Under the pieces are notes generated by a model that did not search any database, was not told where the DNA came from, and saw only the letters and a program-made list of their open reading frames with translations. This document shows, piece by piece, positions 6,639 through 6,928 of a stretch of DNA of 6,928 bases. Numbering within the stretch: position 1 is the first letter of the stretch; the number at the start of each line of letters is the position of its first letter. The stretch spans positions 1 through 6,928 of the forward strand of contig JAHZEE010000091.1 in the NCBI GenBank assembly GCA_019421975.1, written 5' to 3'. The position numbers were made by a program, and so were the translations under genes. Source of the stretch: Clostridiales bacterium (GTDB taxonomy: Bacteria > Bacillota > Clostridia > Oscillospirales > Oscillospiraceae).

Positions 6639-6928
6639 CCGCGGCCTTCCGGGCCGCCAGCTTGCGCCTTTCAAAGGCCGCGCTCTGCCGGATCCTCGGC
6701 ATGGCGATGGCCACGGCGACAATCACGGCGGAGACCAGCTTTAGACACGAGGCATCCACATTGAGCCGCAGCGCCAGCGCGATGATAAACCGGTACAGGC
6801 AGCTGCCCAGGATGACGCCGAAGACCTTTCGCGCCACATTGCCCCGGCCCCGGCCGCCCACCAGGGTCTGGCCGATGATCAGGCTCGCCAGGGCGCTGGT
6901 GACCCTGCCGGTGCCGAGGCTGATGCCG
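6631..6928 (-). CDS. ABC transporter permease, COG4120-like, C-terminal part; 5' end outside window
   Basis: The minus-strand frame is open to the window edge and encodes the last 98 residues of an integral membrane permease. The sequence includes ALASLIIGQTLVG near the edge, VFGVILGSCLYRFIIALAL in the middle, and LKLVSAVIVAVAIAMP, followed by a basic tail (RIRQ to RKAAGR). This order, with ASLIIG, then LGS-x-x-YR, then a DxSxLKLxSA-like segment, matches the C-terminus of permeases paired with COG1101 ATPases. At least two membrane helices are seen; the basic tail should lie in the cytoplasm. The GTG at 6861 is internal, as the family sequence continues upstream of it. The gene ends in TGA four bases before the ATPase start. 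The substrate-binding protein gene is expected further upstream on this strand, beyond the right edge. Confidence 0.88.
   Translation of the reverse strand, partial: GISLGTGRVTSALASLIIGQTLVGGRGRGNVARKVFGVILGSCLYRFIIALALRLNVDASCLKLVSAVIVAVAIAMPRIRQSAAFERRKLAARKAAGR

Noticed and set aside
6627..6722. Upstream extension of the ABC ATPase by 32 residues
   Set aside because: The extra residues overlap the permease gene in another frame and are not ATPase-like; GGAGGTGA lies directly before ATG 6626.

Overview
The window looks like chromosomal DNA from a GC-rich member of the Bacillota, most likely a clostridial (Oscillospiraceae/Eubacteriales-type) gut anaerobe. The evidence is the protein family variants, strong G-rich Shine-Dalgarno sites, a consensus housekeeping promoter embedded in a GC-rich background, and a tryptophan/tyrosine-type ABC system of the kind common in clostridia and streptococci. 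The taxonomic call is inference; no rRNA or other marker is present. No mobile element, CRISPR array, tRNA or rRNA gene was found.

Region 1 (1-2366, plus strand) is a heat-shock chaperone block. It holds the 3' part of dnaK (its first ~275 residues lie before the window), an intergenic terminator-like hairpin, complete dnaJ, and a strong intrinsic terminator. DnaJ delivers unfolded clients to DnaK and stimulates its ATPase. No promoter is visible between the two genes, so dnaJ is probably made by transcription that passes the hairpin.

Region 2 (2404-5766, plus strand) begins with a near-consensus extended -10 promoter overlapped at its upstream edge by a 12-bp AT palindrome. It drives three co-directional genes: a 393-residue polytopic membrane protein of unknown function (its architecture faintly recalls GT-C glycosyltransferases), rpiB (ribose-5-phosphate isomerase B), and cls (cardiolipin synthase, TTG start). 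The gaps are short (76 and 35 bp), so one transcription unit is plausible. The cls gene has an oddity: an in-frame TAG at 5667-5669 is followed in the same frame by 19 sense codons encoding a tail ending in LAPLM, which resembles the normal C-terminus of this family. A TGA then comes just before the terminator. The gene is therefore either freshly truncated, subject to readthrough, or affected by a base error.

Region 3 (5790-6928, minus strand) converges on region 2 across a long hairpin that can terminate both strands. It holds the last two genes of an ABC importer operon: the C-terminal part of a permease (COG4120-like) and the complete ATPase (COG1101-like). The substrate-binding protein is expected beyond the right edge.

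Nothing here amounts to a clearly new biological system. The cls amber codon is the observation most worth following, then the unassigned membrane protein.
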